Shown here piece by piece: positions 1-7,712 of a stretch of 10,638 bases of DNA (positions are counted from its first letter, which is position 1; every line of letters starts with the position of its first letter). The notes under the pieces were generated by a model, which saw only the letters and a list, made by a program, of their open reading frames with translations, was not told where the DNA came from and ran no database searches. Location: NCBI GenBank assembly GCA_029937135.1, contig JAPYQX010000076.1:1-10638 (forward strand). The letters are read 5' to 3'. The position numbers and the translations under genes are program-made. The DNA is from Nitrospinota bacterium (lineage in GTDB: Bacteria > UBA8248).

Positions 1-137
1 GGTTTGTTCTGGAGCCTCTGGCCGAGATCGATCCCGGCGTGCTCCACCCGGTCCGGGGGGAAACCGTGGCTGATCTTCTCGGTAATTTACCGGATGACGG
101 ACCCTGGGTGAGGCGGCTCGATATTGCCTGGGAGTGA
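1..137 (+). CDS. folK: 2-amino-4-hydroxy-6-hydroxymethyldihydropteridine pyrophosphokinase (HPPK), 3' end only
   Basis: Only the last 44 codons are visible, read from position 3 to the TGA at 135-137; the rest lies left of the window. The visible peptide contains FVLEPLAEIDPGVLHPV followed by a short amphipathic tail (ETVADLLGNL). That matches the conserved C-terminus of HPPK, where a 'FVL.PL.EI.P...HP' block precedes the last helix. HPPK transfers pyrophosphate from ATP to 6-hydroxymethyl-7,8-dihydropterin in cytoplasmic folate synthesis. The next gene is panC, and folK beside pantothenate genes is a common bacterial arrangement; panB does not lie between them here. The call rests on this short signature and the neighbour, because the catalytic core cannot be seen. 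Confidence 0.82.
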   Translation, partial: FVLEPLAEIDPGVLHPVRGETVADLLGNLPDDGPWVRRLDIAWE

Positions 138-208
138 GCCGTGGTTTGCCCCTCCCGGGGAACTCATGAAATTCGCTTGTATTTATCCTTGTATTCGTCC
201 CTCGAAGT

Positions 209-238
209 TTGAGAGTATCCCTCTAGTCCGCCTATTTT
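209..238 (+). promoter_or_regulatory. Candidate sigma70 promoter for panC and downstream genes
   Basis: TTGAGA at 209-214 matches the -35 consensus TTGACA at 5 of 6 bases. TATTTT at 233-238 matches the -10 consensus at 4 of 6, with an 18-bp spacer. Transcription would start near 245 and give a leader of about 125 nt that includes both inverted-repeat arms. It was found by eye and such matches occur by chance; the support is its place in the only sizeable gap ahead of the long plus-strand gene run. Confidence 0.35.
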
Positions 239-257
239 GAGTGTCTCGGTCCAAGGT

Positions 258-356
258 ATTTCGGGGGAAATTCGTTTCTTTTGATGCCCCCCGTTTCCTT
301 GGCAGACACGCAGGATTCGGTTCTTCCTTATTGCTAAGGCGCCATTTCCCCGAAAT
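258..356. repeat. Inverted pair of ATTTC-N-GAAAT elements in the panC leader
   Basis: ATTTCGGGGGAAAT at 258-271 and ATTTCCCCGAAAT at 344-356 are reverse complements except for one extra G in the first. Each copy is itself a dyad (ATTTC/GAAAT around a G or C core). As RNA the arms could form a 13-bp stem with one bulge, closing a loop of about 72 nt and ending 14 nt before the panC ATG. As DNA they could be paired operator sites. The second copy overlaps the palindrome CCGAAATTTCGG at 350-361. The repeat is directly visible; any function is inference. Confidence 0.5.
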
Positions 357-370
357 TTCGGCTACGCCCC

Positions 371-1225
371 ATGGATATTATTATGGAAGTCATTAAATCT
401 CCCGCCGAAATGCAAAAGGCGGCCGGCGCTCTTCGGTCGGAGGCCTCTCCCCTGGGCCTGGTGCCGACGATGGGGGCCCTCCACGATGGTCATATCAGCC
501 TGATCAAGCGTGCGACCACGGAATGTGCCGCGGTTGTGGTCAGTATATTTGTCAATCCCAGCCAGTTTGGTCTGGGCGAGGATTTCGAGCTCTACCCGAG
601 TTCTCTCGATTCAGATCTGGAAATTTGTGAAAACCTGGAAATTGCTGTTGTTTACGCCCCCCCCGCCGACGCGATGTTTGAAAAGGGGTATGACACCTGG
701 ATTGAGGTTCCATCCCTGGCGGCAGGTCTCTGCGGAGCCAATCGTCCCGGCCATTTCCGGGGAGTGGCTACTGTCGTGGCCAAACTGTTTTCCATTTGCC
801 GGCCGGAAAGGGTTTATTTCGGTGAGAAGGATTATCAACAACTCGTCTTGATTCGCCGGATGGTTTTGGACCTCAATTTGGGAGTTGATGTAATCGGATG
901 CCCTACGGTGAGGGAAAACGATGGGCTGGCGATGAGTAGCCGAAATGCCAATCTTGAGAAAAATGAACGCGAAAGGGCGATTTTCATCAGCCGGGGATTA
1001 TGTAGGGCACAAGACCTTTTTGTTGCTGGTGAAAGAAGCGTGAACGAACTCAAAAAAGCAGCCCATGAGGAACTGGAGAAGGGGGATGTTGAAATCGATT
1101 ATATCGAGGTGATTGATCCCGAGACTATGGAACTACTGGAAGTGGCCTTCGATTCTTCGCGAATGGCCATTTCCGCGAAGGTGGGTGCGATTCGTTTGAT
1201 CGACAACCTGCCACTTAAGGGGTAG
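371..1225 (+). CDS. panC: Pantothenate synthetase (pantoate--beta-alanine ligase)
   Basis: Joins pantoate and beta-alanine using ATP, through a pantoyl-adenylate intermediate, in the last step of cytoplasmic pantothenate (CoA precursor) synthesis. The family signatures appear in order: PTMGALHDGH at residues 32-41 (HxGH nucleotidyl-transferase motif), VSIFVNPSQFG at 57-67, PGHFRGV at 126-132, YFGEKDYQQ at 149-157 and DGLAMSSRN at 184-192 (KMSKS-like loop). The length of 284 aa is normal. Two in-frame ATGs are possible, at 371 and 383. The second places PTMG at residue 28, as in E. coli PanC, so the true protein may be 280 aa. Neither has a clear Shine-Dalgarno sequence, which is unusual beside the potential leader stem just upstream. 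An in-frame TAA at 335-337 excludes a longer start. The next gene begins 3 bases after the stop. Confidence 0.96.
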   Translation: MDIIMEVIKSPAEMQKAAGALRSEASPLGLVPTMGALHDGHISLIKRATTECAAVVVSIFVNPSQFGLGEDFELYPSSLDSDLEICENLEIAVVYAPPADAMFEKGYDTWIEVPSLAAGLCGANRPGHFRGVATVVAKLFSICRPERVYFGEKDYQQLVLIRRMVLDLNLGVDVIGCPTVRENDGLAMSSRNANLEKNERERAIFISRGLCRAQDLFVAGERSVNELKKAAHEELEKGDVEIDYIEVIDPETMELLEVAFDSSRMAISAKVGAIRLIDNLPLKG

Positions 1226-1228
1226 GCG

Positions 1229-3907
1229 GTGGGCTTTCAGGAGAGAGGCGGAAATCGAGGAATCTTGCGAGCCTTGTGCGTATGGTCTGTGCTCATGATC
1301 AGCCCTGTAGCCGCTTTCGCTCAAGTTCGAGAAAAGCCGAATGATATTCTGTCATTTGGATTAAACGCTTTTCAGGATGAATTTTATGATCCAGCCGCGG
1401 ATGCCCTCATGCGTTATTTGCGTCTCAAGCCCGGGGGGGATCGGGCGCCAAATGCACGCTATTTTCTTGCCGAAGCCCTCCGTCGCAGTGAAAGGTACAA
1501 GGAAGCCATTTCAGCGCACAGGGAGTTTCTTTCCAGACACCCTAAAGACAAAAGAGCCATTGGCATACGATTTCGATTGGCCGAGATATTCGAGAAATTA
1601 GGTGATCACGCAAGCGCCTCCCGGGTTTATAAATCGATCCCAAAGGGGCCGCTTCGGGCCGAGGCCGTCTACCGGGTCGCCTTGCTTCGCTTGAAGGGCC
1701 GGGAGTGGATGGGTGCCTCGGCCGCTCTCAAGGAGTTCATCGACCTGGCGCCCGGCGATCCCCGTGTGGAACCGGCCCTATATGAGAGGGCGAGAGCGCT
1801 TGATCAGTTAAGGAGGTTTGATGAGGTGGGAAAAGCGTATCAAATGGCCATTGAGCGATTTCCCAAGAGCAAAAAGAGCCATGCCGCCCGCCGCCGTCTG
1901 GGATTCGTCAATTTCAAGTTGGAAAAATACGTTCAGGCGGAAAGTTTATTTAAAGAGGTGATGAAAGATAGTTCCGAGGAGGTGAAGAGTCCTGATTTGC
2001 GCCTTGCGCTCGCGGCTAGTTTTTACGGCCAAAAAAAATATGAAGCCGCGGCGAGGGAGTTTGAGGAATCTCTTGGTCTCCAGCTCTCCAGGGAGCAGAA
2101 AAGGACGGCGGAGCGCGGAGTCGCCGAATCATGGTGGAACGATAAGAAATATCAGCGGGCGGCCGATTCTTATCGCCGCTTGATACTGGGAGAAGAAAAG
2201 AATTCTCCTTTCTTGGCCCGATTTATCGAAAGTTTAAAGCTTTCGGGAGGATGCGGTTGGAACGGACGGGAATCGCTCCGATTCGCGATTGGGATAGAGC
2301 GGCGCAGTGGGAAGTTGCGTTTCGGGGAGCGGCTGATGTTCGCGAATTGCCTGAAGTCTGCGGGGATGGAAGTTGAAGCGGTCAAACGCTATAAAAATGT
2401 GGCCACTTCCAAAGGCCAATTGCCGTTTAGGCTCATGGCTGAATTGCGGTTGGCGGAGATTCTGGAGGAGTCGGGTCATCCCAAAGAGGCCGCGTTGAGG
2501 TATGAGAAGCTTTTGAGGCAAATAGGCAAAATGAAAAAGGACGATAGCGCAGCGTATCCGAAGCTTTTGGATGAAGTGCATCAAGGCGCGCTTCGCGCGG
2601 CGGGAATATATTTCAACGAAGGAAAATGCAAGTCGGCCCTGCGTCTCGCCAAAAGGGTGCCCCGGAATGCAGTCCCCGAAAAAAAGAGAGCTGAAGTAGC
2701 GTCTCTTCGCGGTGAGTGTGCTTTTCGGGTGGGAAGTCTGGATGAAGCCGAATTGTACTTTGGCAGGGTTCTTATGGGTCAAAGGCGGTCCGGACTGGGT
2801 TCGCGCGCCAGATTGCGCCTTGCCGAAATTTCGGAGGCGCGGGGCGATAATGAAGAGGCGCTGCGGCGGTTGATGGAGTCATTGCCTCTACTGCCGATGG
2901 AAATGCAAAGAAAGGCTCGGTTGAATGCAGGGCGTCTCCTTCGTAAGGGGGGTAAAATCGAAGAAAGCCGCTCTGTCCTTTTGCCTGTGGCGTTGGATGA
3001 AAGCGCTGATTCGGAGACCAGGAAACGAATTTGGTTAATGCTTGCGCAGGATGCCGCATCCGCGGGTAATTGGAGTCGTGCCATCAAGGCGTTTGAAAAT
3101 TGGGGCTCCCTTGCCCCCTCTAATCAGGGGGAGGGATTTCTCTTGTGGGCAACTGCCCTCGTCAAGACAGGGGACTGCCCGAGGGCCATTGAAATCGCCC
3201 GCCGGCCGCTTGCCTCCGAACCCGAGAAATCACAGCGGATAGGCCTATTGCGGATCGTGGCTTCTTGTTTCCTGAAACAAAAAAAATTCCTTGAGGCCGC
3301 TTCGTTGCTTGAGGATATCAGGGTTTTAGCGCCATCCGATTCGGGGGTCGTATTTCAGTTGGGGGTCGCCGTGGAGAATAGCGGAGATCCGGCGAGGGCG
3401 GCAAAGATATACGCATCGTTTTTAAGTGAATTTCCGAGGGATGAAAAAGTTTCCGAGACCGCACTTCGGCTTGGTTTTCTTGAAACAGGCGAGGGGAAAA
3501 TAGAATCGGCTCTTGAAGCCTATCGCATTGCCGAACGCTCTCACCTTGCTCGGATAGCTGAACCCGCGAGATATCAACTCGCACTGTATTTTGAAGATAA
3601 AGGGGATTTGGATGAAGCCCTGAAGTCATTCGAGCGCATATCCGAATTCGATTTGGGGGTGTCCAAATGGAGGCGCGCGGCGGCCTGGCGCGCGGCGGTT
3701 CTCCTCGAGCGGCGCGGTGAGTGGAAGCGCGCATTGGATTTTTATTCCCGGATTTCCCGGCTGTCTCCGGCCGGCAATCAAGATGACTCCCTCATTGCCA
3801 GGGAAGCACGCCAGGCCGCAGGGCGTGTCGAAAAAATCAAGTCGTATCTATTGGCGGTTGATCAACGCAAGGAAAAGGTGAAAAGACAAGTGCCCCTTCT
3901 TCGGTGA
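1229..3907 (+). CDS. Large secreted tetratricopeptide-repeat protein (TPR1)
   Basis: An 892-aa exported repeat protein, probably a periplasmic scaffold of the ExbB-ExbD-TonB complex encoded downstream; the partner is inferred from context. It starts with GTG, preceded by AAGGGG at 1217-1222 with a 6-base spacer. Residues 1-31 form a signal peptide: arginines in the n-region, a hydrophobic stretch around 15-30, and an Ala-Phe-Ala cleavage site before Gln32. There is no lipobox cysteine. The rest is almost entirely helical repeats of about 34-37 residues with the TPR pattern (small residue, Y/F, A, then P at the end). Clear examples are APNARYFLAEALRRSERYKEA from residue 73, and others near 180-215 and through the C-terminal third. 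Repeats are weaker around 318-350. The P-K-D/S inter-repeat turns resemble CpoB/YbgF- and BamD-type TPRs. No enzyme domain or C-terminal anchor is visible, and the exact family is not recognised. Confidence 0.85.
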   Translation: MGFQERGGNRGILRALCVWSVLMISPVAAFAQVREKPNDILSFGLNAFQDEFYDPAADALMRYLRLKPGGDRAPNARYFLAEALRRSERYKEAISAHREFLSRHPKDKRAIGIRFRLAEIFEKLGDHASASRVYKSIPKGPLRAEAVYRVALLRLKGREWMGASAALKEFIDLAPGDPRVEPALYERARALDQLRRFDEVGKAYQMAIERFPKSKKSHAARRRLGFVNFKLEKYVQAESLFKEVMKDSSEEVKSPDLRLALAASFYGQKKYEAAAREFEESLGLQLSREQKRTAERGVAESWWNDKKYQRAADSYRRLILGEEKNSPFLARFIESLKLSGGCGWNGRESLRFAIGIERRSGKLRFGERLMFANCLKSAGMEVEAVKRYKNVATSKGQLPFRLMAELRLAEILEESGHPKEAALRYEKLLRQIGKMKKDDSAAYPKLLDEVHQGALRAAGIYFNEGKCKSALRLAKRVPRNAVPEKKRAEVASLRGECAFRVGSLDEAELYFGRVLMGQRRSGLGSRARLRLAEISEARGDNEEALRRLMESLPLLPMEMQRKARLNAGRLLRKGGKIEESRSVLLPVALDESADSETRKRIWLMLAQDAASAGNWSRAIKAFENWGSLAPSNQGEGFLLWATALVKTGDCPRAIEIARRPLASEPEKSQRIGLLRIVASCFLKQKKFLEAASLLEDIRVLAPSDSGVVFQLGVAVENSGDPARAAKIYASFLSEFPRDEKVSETALRLGFLETGEGKIESALEAYRIAERSHLARIAEPARYQLALYFEDKGDLDEALKSFERISEFDLGVSKWRRAAAWRAAVLLERRGEWKRALDFYSRISRLSPAGNQDDSLIAREARQAAGRVEKIKSYLLAVDQRKEKVKRQVPLLR

Positions 3908-6900
3908 CTCGGATGATCCCTCGAAATAGAATATTATTCTCTCGGAAAATACCTGGAACCCGAAAATGGTTTCTTGCGCTCGCCATACTTGGTGCCTTCT
4001 GGCTACTTGAGGGACCGAATCCCGGATATGGCGAGGAGCTTGTCTCCGAAAAAGAAAAAAAACTATCACTTTCATTGCCCGAAGTTGTCATTGAGTCTCC
4101 GGATATCGAGAGACTTGTCGCTCAGCGCGTTCGTCCAACTCCCCCGCGCCAGCTTGGTGTGGTTATTCCGAAAATATTTCCCCGGGTGATAATGCCCGAA
4201 TTTCCCCTCCCCCGGAGGCCGCAACCCCGGGAGCGTAAACCTGATCCCGAGCTGGCGAATGTAACGGGTGGATTATTCCGCCTGTTCGGGTCCAGCGAGA
4301 AAATTTTCGAGAGCGGGCTGGCCTATATGGAAAAGGATGCGCCCGTGGAAGCGCTTTCCTACTTCGAGGAGGCGTTCAAATCCGCGGATTCGCCCCGTTT
4401 GAAAGCGGCTGCTCAATACTGGGCGGCGGAGACTCTTGAAAGACTTGGCCGGAAAAAAGAATCTCTCCGGAGGAGACGATCTCTTTCGAGGGCCACCTCC
4501 CGTTTTGCCGAACCCTATCGGTCCGCCGCCCTGTATGCGCTGGCTGAAAACCGGTGTGAAGAACGGGATTATGAGGGATGTCTGCGATGGCTCGACAGTG
4601 GAAAATGGGGGCCGGAAGTTTTTGCATCGGCGGAGGCTCGTCTCTTGCGTGCCTGGGTGCAAATTAAGTTAAAGGCCTGGTTGCGGGCGATTGATATATT
4701 CCGATTGCTGATATCCGAGGAGCCCGGGAAAGCGCTTAAAGCGCTCGTTTCGATGGGGCATTTATATTTCAGAAACGGTGAATTCACCAAGGCGGAACGG
4801 GCTTATTTGCGGGCGGAGGCGATTCGGACGCCGAGAGGGAAAAAAGTCACCGCGCTGTTGGGGGAGGCGCTTGGAGGGGCGGGATGGACACGCCTTCTTC
4901 TCGGAAGAACCGAGGAGGCGAGCCGGGCATTTTCTTTATTCCTCAAGCGCCACCCTGACCACCTGTTGAAGCCGTTGGTGGAAACCGGGTTGCTGGCCGT
5001 TCGGATCGAGACCGATTGGGTAAACGCGGGGAGGTTGCTTGATCGGTTTGCCCGGAAATATCCCGCCAGTGAACAGATTGGACCTCTTCGCCTCCAGTTG
5101 GCATGGGCGCTCTTTCGCGCCAGAGACTACCGAAGAGCGCAAAAACTGGCGGCCTCGGTCAGCGACAGTTACCCCTTGGGGCGAATCTACCGGCTGGGGC
5201 GAATCATCGAGGGATTAAGTCTTTATCATCTGGGAAATGTCGGGTTGGCTTACGGTGTCCTCCGTACAGGGGCCGAAAGGCCGCCGGCTGGAGGCCGCGA
5301 ACGCATTGCCGAGCAAAGCGCGGCCCGTTCGGCGGCCATGGCCACTGCGTTCGCTGCATTCAGGCTGAAGGACTACTTGGGTGCCCAGGCTGTTCTCGAG
5401 CGTTGGGCTTTTCCACCTGGCACAAAGAAGGACTTGGAAGTATCCGATAATGAGGCGGCTCTTTGGTACGGGGAAGCGGCTCTCGAGGCGAACGACCTCG
5501 ACCGGGCGCGGAGAGCTTTTGGAAAAATCTCGGAGAACGCAAACGAGTGGTACCGAGCAAGGGCGGCCTTGGCCTGGATTCACTACCGGAAAAAGGAGTG
5601 GCGTCAGGCGGCGGTTATGTTTGATCGTGTGTTTTCGATGAAACCGCTGGGGCCCTTGGCGGCCGAGGCGCTCGCCCGGGGCGGTGAGGCCCGTTTTAAT
5701 TTGGGTGATTACGAGGGGACGCTCCGGGCTTTTGAGCGTATCGAAAAGGAGTATGCGGGTGGCCAGGTGGCGCGCGAGGCGCTTCTTGAAAAAGGAAAAT
5801 TGCTTTTCCGGAGAAATCGGCTTGAAGAAGCCTCCAAGGCCTTTGGAGTCTACCTCGAAAAGTATCCGAAAAGCGCTGCCGCAACTGAAGTGGAATACTG
5901 GGTTGCGCTCATATGGTACCGGCAGGGCCGCTATCAGATCGCCCGAGAGAGTCTGTTGGCCTTCTCGGAGCGATACCCCAAGTCGCCCTTGGCCGCCGTG
6001 GCATATCTCCGGGTGGGAGATTCCTTCTATAACCAGGGCCGCTATTCCCAAGCCGAGCGAGCTTACCGGACAATGATGATACGGCACCCGGGCTCTCCTC
6101 AGGTGAGTGAGGCGGCTTACGGCATCATTCTGACGCGCCTTCAACAAAAGGATACAAAGCAGTTTATCTCCGAGGCAAGAAAATTTATTGATGCGAACGG
6201 CGAAGGTGAACTCGCCTTGGCCTTGGGTTTTCAGATAGGTGAGATTCGCCTTTCTCAAGGAGATTTGACCGGCGCCCTTCTGGCGTATCGCGAGGTGGAA
6301 GCTCGGCACAAGTCCAGTAAATTAGCCGCCCACGCCTTGTTGCGGATTGCGAATATTCACCGCCGCAAGAATGAGTTGGATGCCGCGTTGGATACCTACG
6401 AGTCATTAATAAATCGATTTCCGGAAAATCCCCTGAGTTCGGACGCCCTTTTCAATATTGGCGAATCCCTGGCGGGCGTTGATCGATGTGCCGAAGCTCG
6501 AAAGAAATTGGAGGATTTCTTGAAAAAATACCCAAGACATGATTACAGACAAATCGCCCTCTATGAATTGGGGCGTTGTGTAGCGAAACTCGGCGATTTG
6601 ACGGAATCCGTGGCCTACTTAAAAAAAGTGGTTGTTGAGGACTACGATGGCAGTAGTTTGCAAACAAATGCCTCGCTTCTTTTGGCCGCTTTGTTGTTGG
6701 AACAGGGAAAACTTGGTGAGGCGGTCGGGGCCCTCGATTTGGCTTTGCTGTCGCAAGATCCAAAAGTGGCTGCCGAAGCGCTGTACAGCCGCGCCGACAT
6801 CCTTTCCCGGAAAAAAGACCGGCGAGCCGCATCGGAATTTCTCAAATTGACCTATCAATTTTCAGGACAGACAATGTGGGTAACGCGGGCTCTCGCACGG

Positions 6901-7050
6901 GCAGGTGAATTGTATGAAAATTCAGGGAAGCGTACAATTGCACTTCAGATATTCCAAAAGATGAGAAATGTCGCGCCAAGCGGTCCAATGCGGAAAAAGG
7001 CCGAGGAGGCGATTGCTCGTCTTTCCAGGCGTTCATCGCCTCGCCAATAA
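3904..7050 (+). CDS. Giant secreted tetratricopeptide-repeat protein with Pro-rich N-terminal linker (TPR2)
   Basis: A 1048-aa exported repeat protein. It starts at GTG 3904, overlapping the TPR1 stop by 4 bases (GTGA), so translation is probably coupled. An in-frame ATG at 3913 is an alternative. The N-terminus has many Arg/Lys, then a hydrophobic segment at about 22-35 and a likely signal-peptidase site near Gly-Tyr-Gly/Glu44. Residues about 45-125 are a non-repeat linker, proline- and arginine-rich from about 78 (VRPTPPRQLG, then FPLPRRPQPRERKPDPE). From about residue 132 to about 1037 it is tandem TPRs. Near-consensus repeats include YLEKYPKSAAATEVEYWVAL and FSERYPKSPLAAVAYLRVGD, in a block typical of BamD/CpoB-like repeats. 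It ends in a basic tail (SRRSSPRQ). Probably it bridges the periplasm or organises the motor. No catalytic motif is seen and the specific role is unknown. Confidence 0.85.
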   Translation: MTRMIPRNRILFSRKIPGTRKWFLALAILGAFWLLEGPNPGYGEELVSEKEKKLSLSLPEVVIESPDIERLVAQRVRPTPPRQLGVVIPKIFPRVIMPEFPLPRRPQPRERKPDPELANVTGGLFRLFGSSEKIFESGLAYMEKDAPVEALSYFEEAFKSADSPRLKAAAQYWAAETLERLGRKKESLRRRRSLSRATSRFAEPYRSAALYALAENRCEERDYEGCLRWLDSGKWGPEVFASAEARLLRAWVQIKLKAWLRAIDIFRLLISEEPGKALKALVSMGHLYFRNGEFTKAERAYLRAEAIRTPRGKKVTALLGEALGGAGWTRLLLGRTEEASRAFSLFLKRHPDHLLKPLVETGLLAVRIETDWVNAGRLLDRFARKYPASEQIGPLRLQLAWALFRARDYRRAQKLAASVSDSYPLGRIYRLGRIIEGLSLYHLGNVGLAYGVLRTGAERPPAGGRERIAEQSAARSAAMATAFAAFRLKDYLGAQAVLERWAFPPGTKKDLEVSDNEAALWYGEAALEANDLDRARRAFGKISENANEWYRARAALAWIHYRKKEWRQAAVMFDRVFSMKPLGPLAAEALARGGEARFNLGDYEGTLRAFERIEKEYAGGQVAREALLEKGKLLFRRNRLEEASKAFGVYLEKYPKSAAATEVEYWVALIWYRQGRYQIARESLLAFSERYPKSPLAAVAYLRVGDSFYNQGRYSQAERAYRTMMIRHPGSPQVSEAAYGIILTRLQQKDTKQFISEARKFIDANGEGELALALGFQIGEIRLSQGDLTGALLAYREVEARHKSSKLAAHALLRIANIHRRKNELDAALDTYESLINRFPENPLSSDALFNIGESLAGVDRCAEARKKLEDFLKKYPRHDYRQIALYELGRCVAKLGDLTESVAYLKKVVVEDYDGSSLQTNASLLLAALLLEQGKLGEAVGALDLALLSQDPKVAAEALYSRADILSRKKDRRAASEFLKLTYQFSGQTMWVTRALARAGELYENSGKRTIALQIFQKMRNVAPSGPMRKKAEEAIARLSRRSSPRQ

Positions 7051-7111
7051 GAAGAGCTAAGTTGGGTTTTATCCACCTGACCTATCCCTTAGACGGGGGA
7101 GATGCCACTAG
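7051..7111 (+). other. Short gap between TPR2 and exbB with ribosome binding site
   Basis: A 61-bp gap. GGGGGAG at 7095-7101, 10 bases before the ATG at 7112, is the likely ribosome binding site for exbB. An ATG at 7102 lies out of frame and too close to this site to be the start. No convincing promoter or terminator is visible, so co-transcription with the TPR genes is the simplest reading. Confidence 0.5.
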
Positions 7112-7711
7112 ATGATAGATTTCCTGATTCGTGGCGGAATATTGATGATCCCCCTGGGGATCTGTTCCGTAATCGCCGTGGCGATTGTTTTGGAGCGCTC
7201 TTTTAGTCTTCGGGTGCAACGTGTCATCCGTCTCGATATCTTGCAAAGAGTTAAGGAGCACCTCTCCGAAAATCAAATTGGGGAAGCGATGACAATTTGC
7301 AGGCGTCATCCATCGATAATGGGGAGGATTATTCTTGCCGCGATTATGAATCATGACCGAAATCAGGAAGAGCTCAAAATAATTGTAGAGGATGCTGGCC
7401 GGCAAGAGGTTCCTACGCTTGATCGGTATCTCGGAATGCTTGGAACCATTTCCGCGATTTCCCCTCTCCTCGGTCTTACCGGGACGGTGTTTGGCATGAT
7501 TCGCACTTTTGCGGTTATTAGCGAGAAAGGCATTGCCCATCCGAGTCAGCTTGCCAATGGCATTAGCGAGGCCTTGATTACCACGGCTTCCGGCTTGGTA
7601 ATCGCCATACCAGCGCTTATTTTTTATAATTATTTCACAGCCAAGGCGGATAGGTTGGTTCTCGAAATTGAAAAACATTCTTTTCGTCTTGTCGATGCGA
7701 TGAAACGCTGA
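7112..7711 (+). CDS. exbB: ExbB/TolQ/MotA-family proton channel protein
   Basis: Inner-membrane stator subunit that, with ExbD, converts proton motive force into movement of TonB. Its 199 residues show three membrane helices at about 4-27, 107-135 and 150-175. The helix 2 signature is LLGLTGTVFGMI (119-130). The helix 3 signature is NGISEALITTASGLVIAIPA (149-168). Thr125 and Thr158 align with the channel-lining threonines of E. coli ExbB (Thr148, Thr181), and Glu153 with Glu176; this is alignment by eye. The first helix starts almost at the N-terminus, so the protein is the short form without the N-terminal extension of E. coli ExbB. TolQ or Agl-type motor proteins look alike; ExbB is preferred because a TonB gene follows. 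exbD begins 1 base after the stop. Confidence 0.93.
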   Translation: MIDFLIRGGILMIPLGICSVIAVAIVLERSFSLRVQRVIRLDILQRVKEHLSENQIGEAMTICRRHPSIMGRIILAAIMNHDRNQEELKIIVEDAGRQEVPTLDRYLGMLGTISAISPLLGLTGTVFGMIRTFAVISEKGIAHPSQLANGISEALITTASGLVIAIPALIFYNYFTAKADRLVLEIEKHSFRLVDAMKR

Positions 7712-7712
7712 A

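Larger units (their letters stand above)
138..370. other. Intergenic leader region between folK and panC
   Basis: A 233-bp non-coding gap, the longest in the window. It holds a candidate sigma70 promoter (209-238), two ATTTC-N4/5-GAAAT elements (258-271 and 344-356) that are also inverted copies of each other, and a 12-bp perfect palindrome (350-361) ending 9 bases before the panC ATG. A small CCCC/GGGG dyad at 149-160 after folK has no T-tract. No small ORF with a credible ribosome binding site was seen. Confidence 0.6.

Noticed and set aside
149..160. CCCC-TCCC-GGGG dyad after folK as a terminator
   Set aside because: The stem is only 4 bp and no T-tract follows, so it does not qualify as an intrinsic terminator.
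5215..6309. A 364-codon open frame on the minus strand inside TPR2
   Set aside because: It is antisense to a strongly TPR-patterned protein, its translation shows no domain or sensible composition, and it has no ribosome binding site or operon context. It is a by-product of codon use in TPR2.
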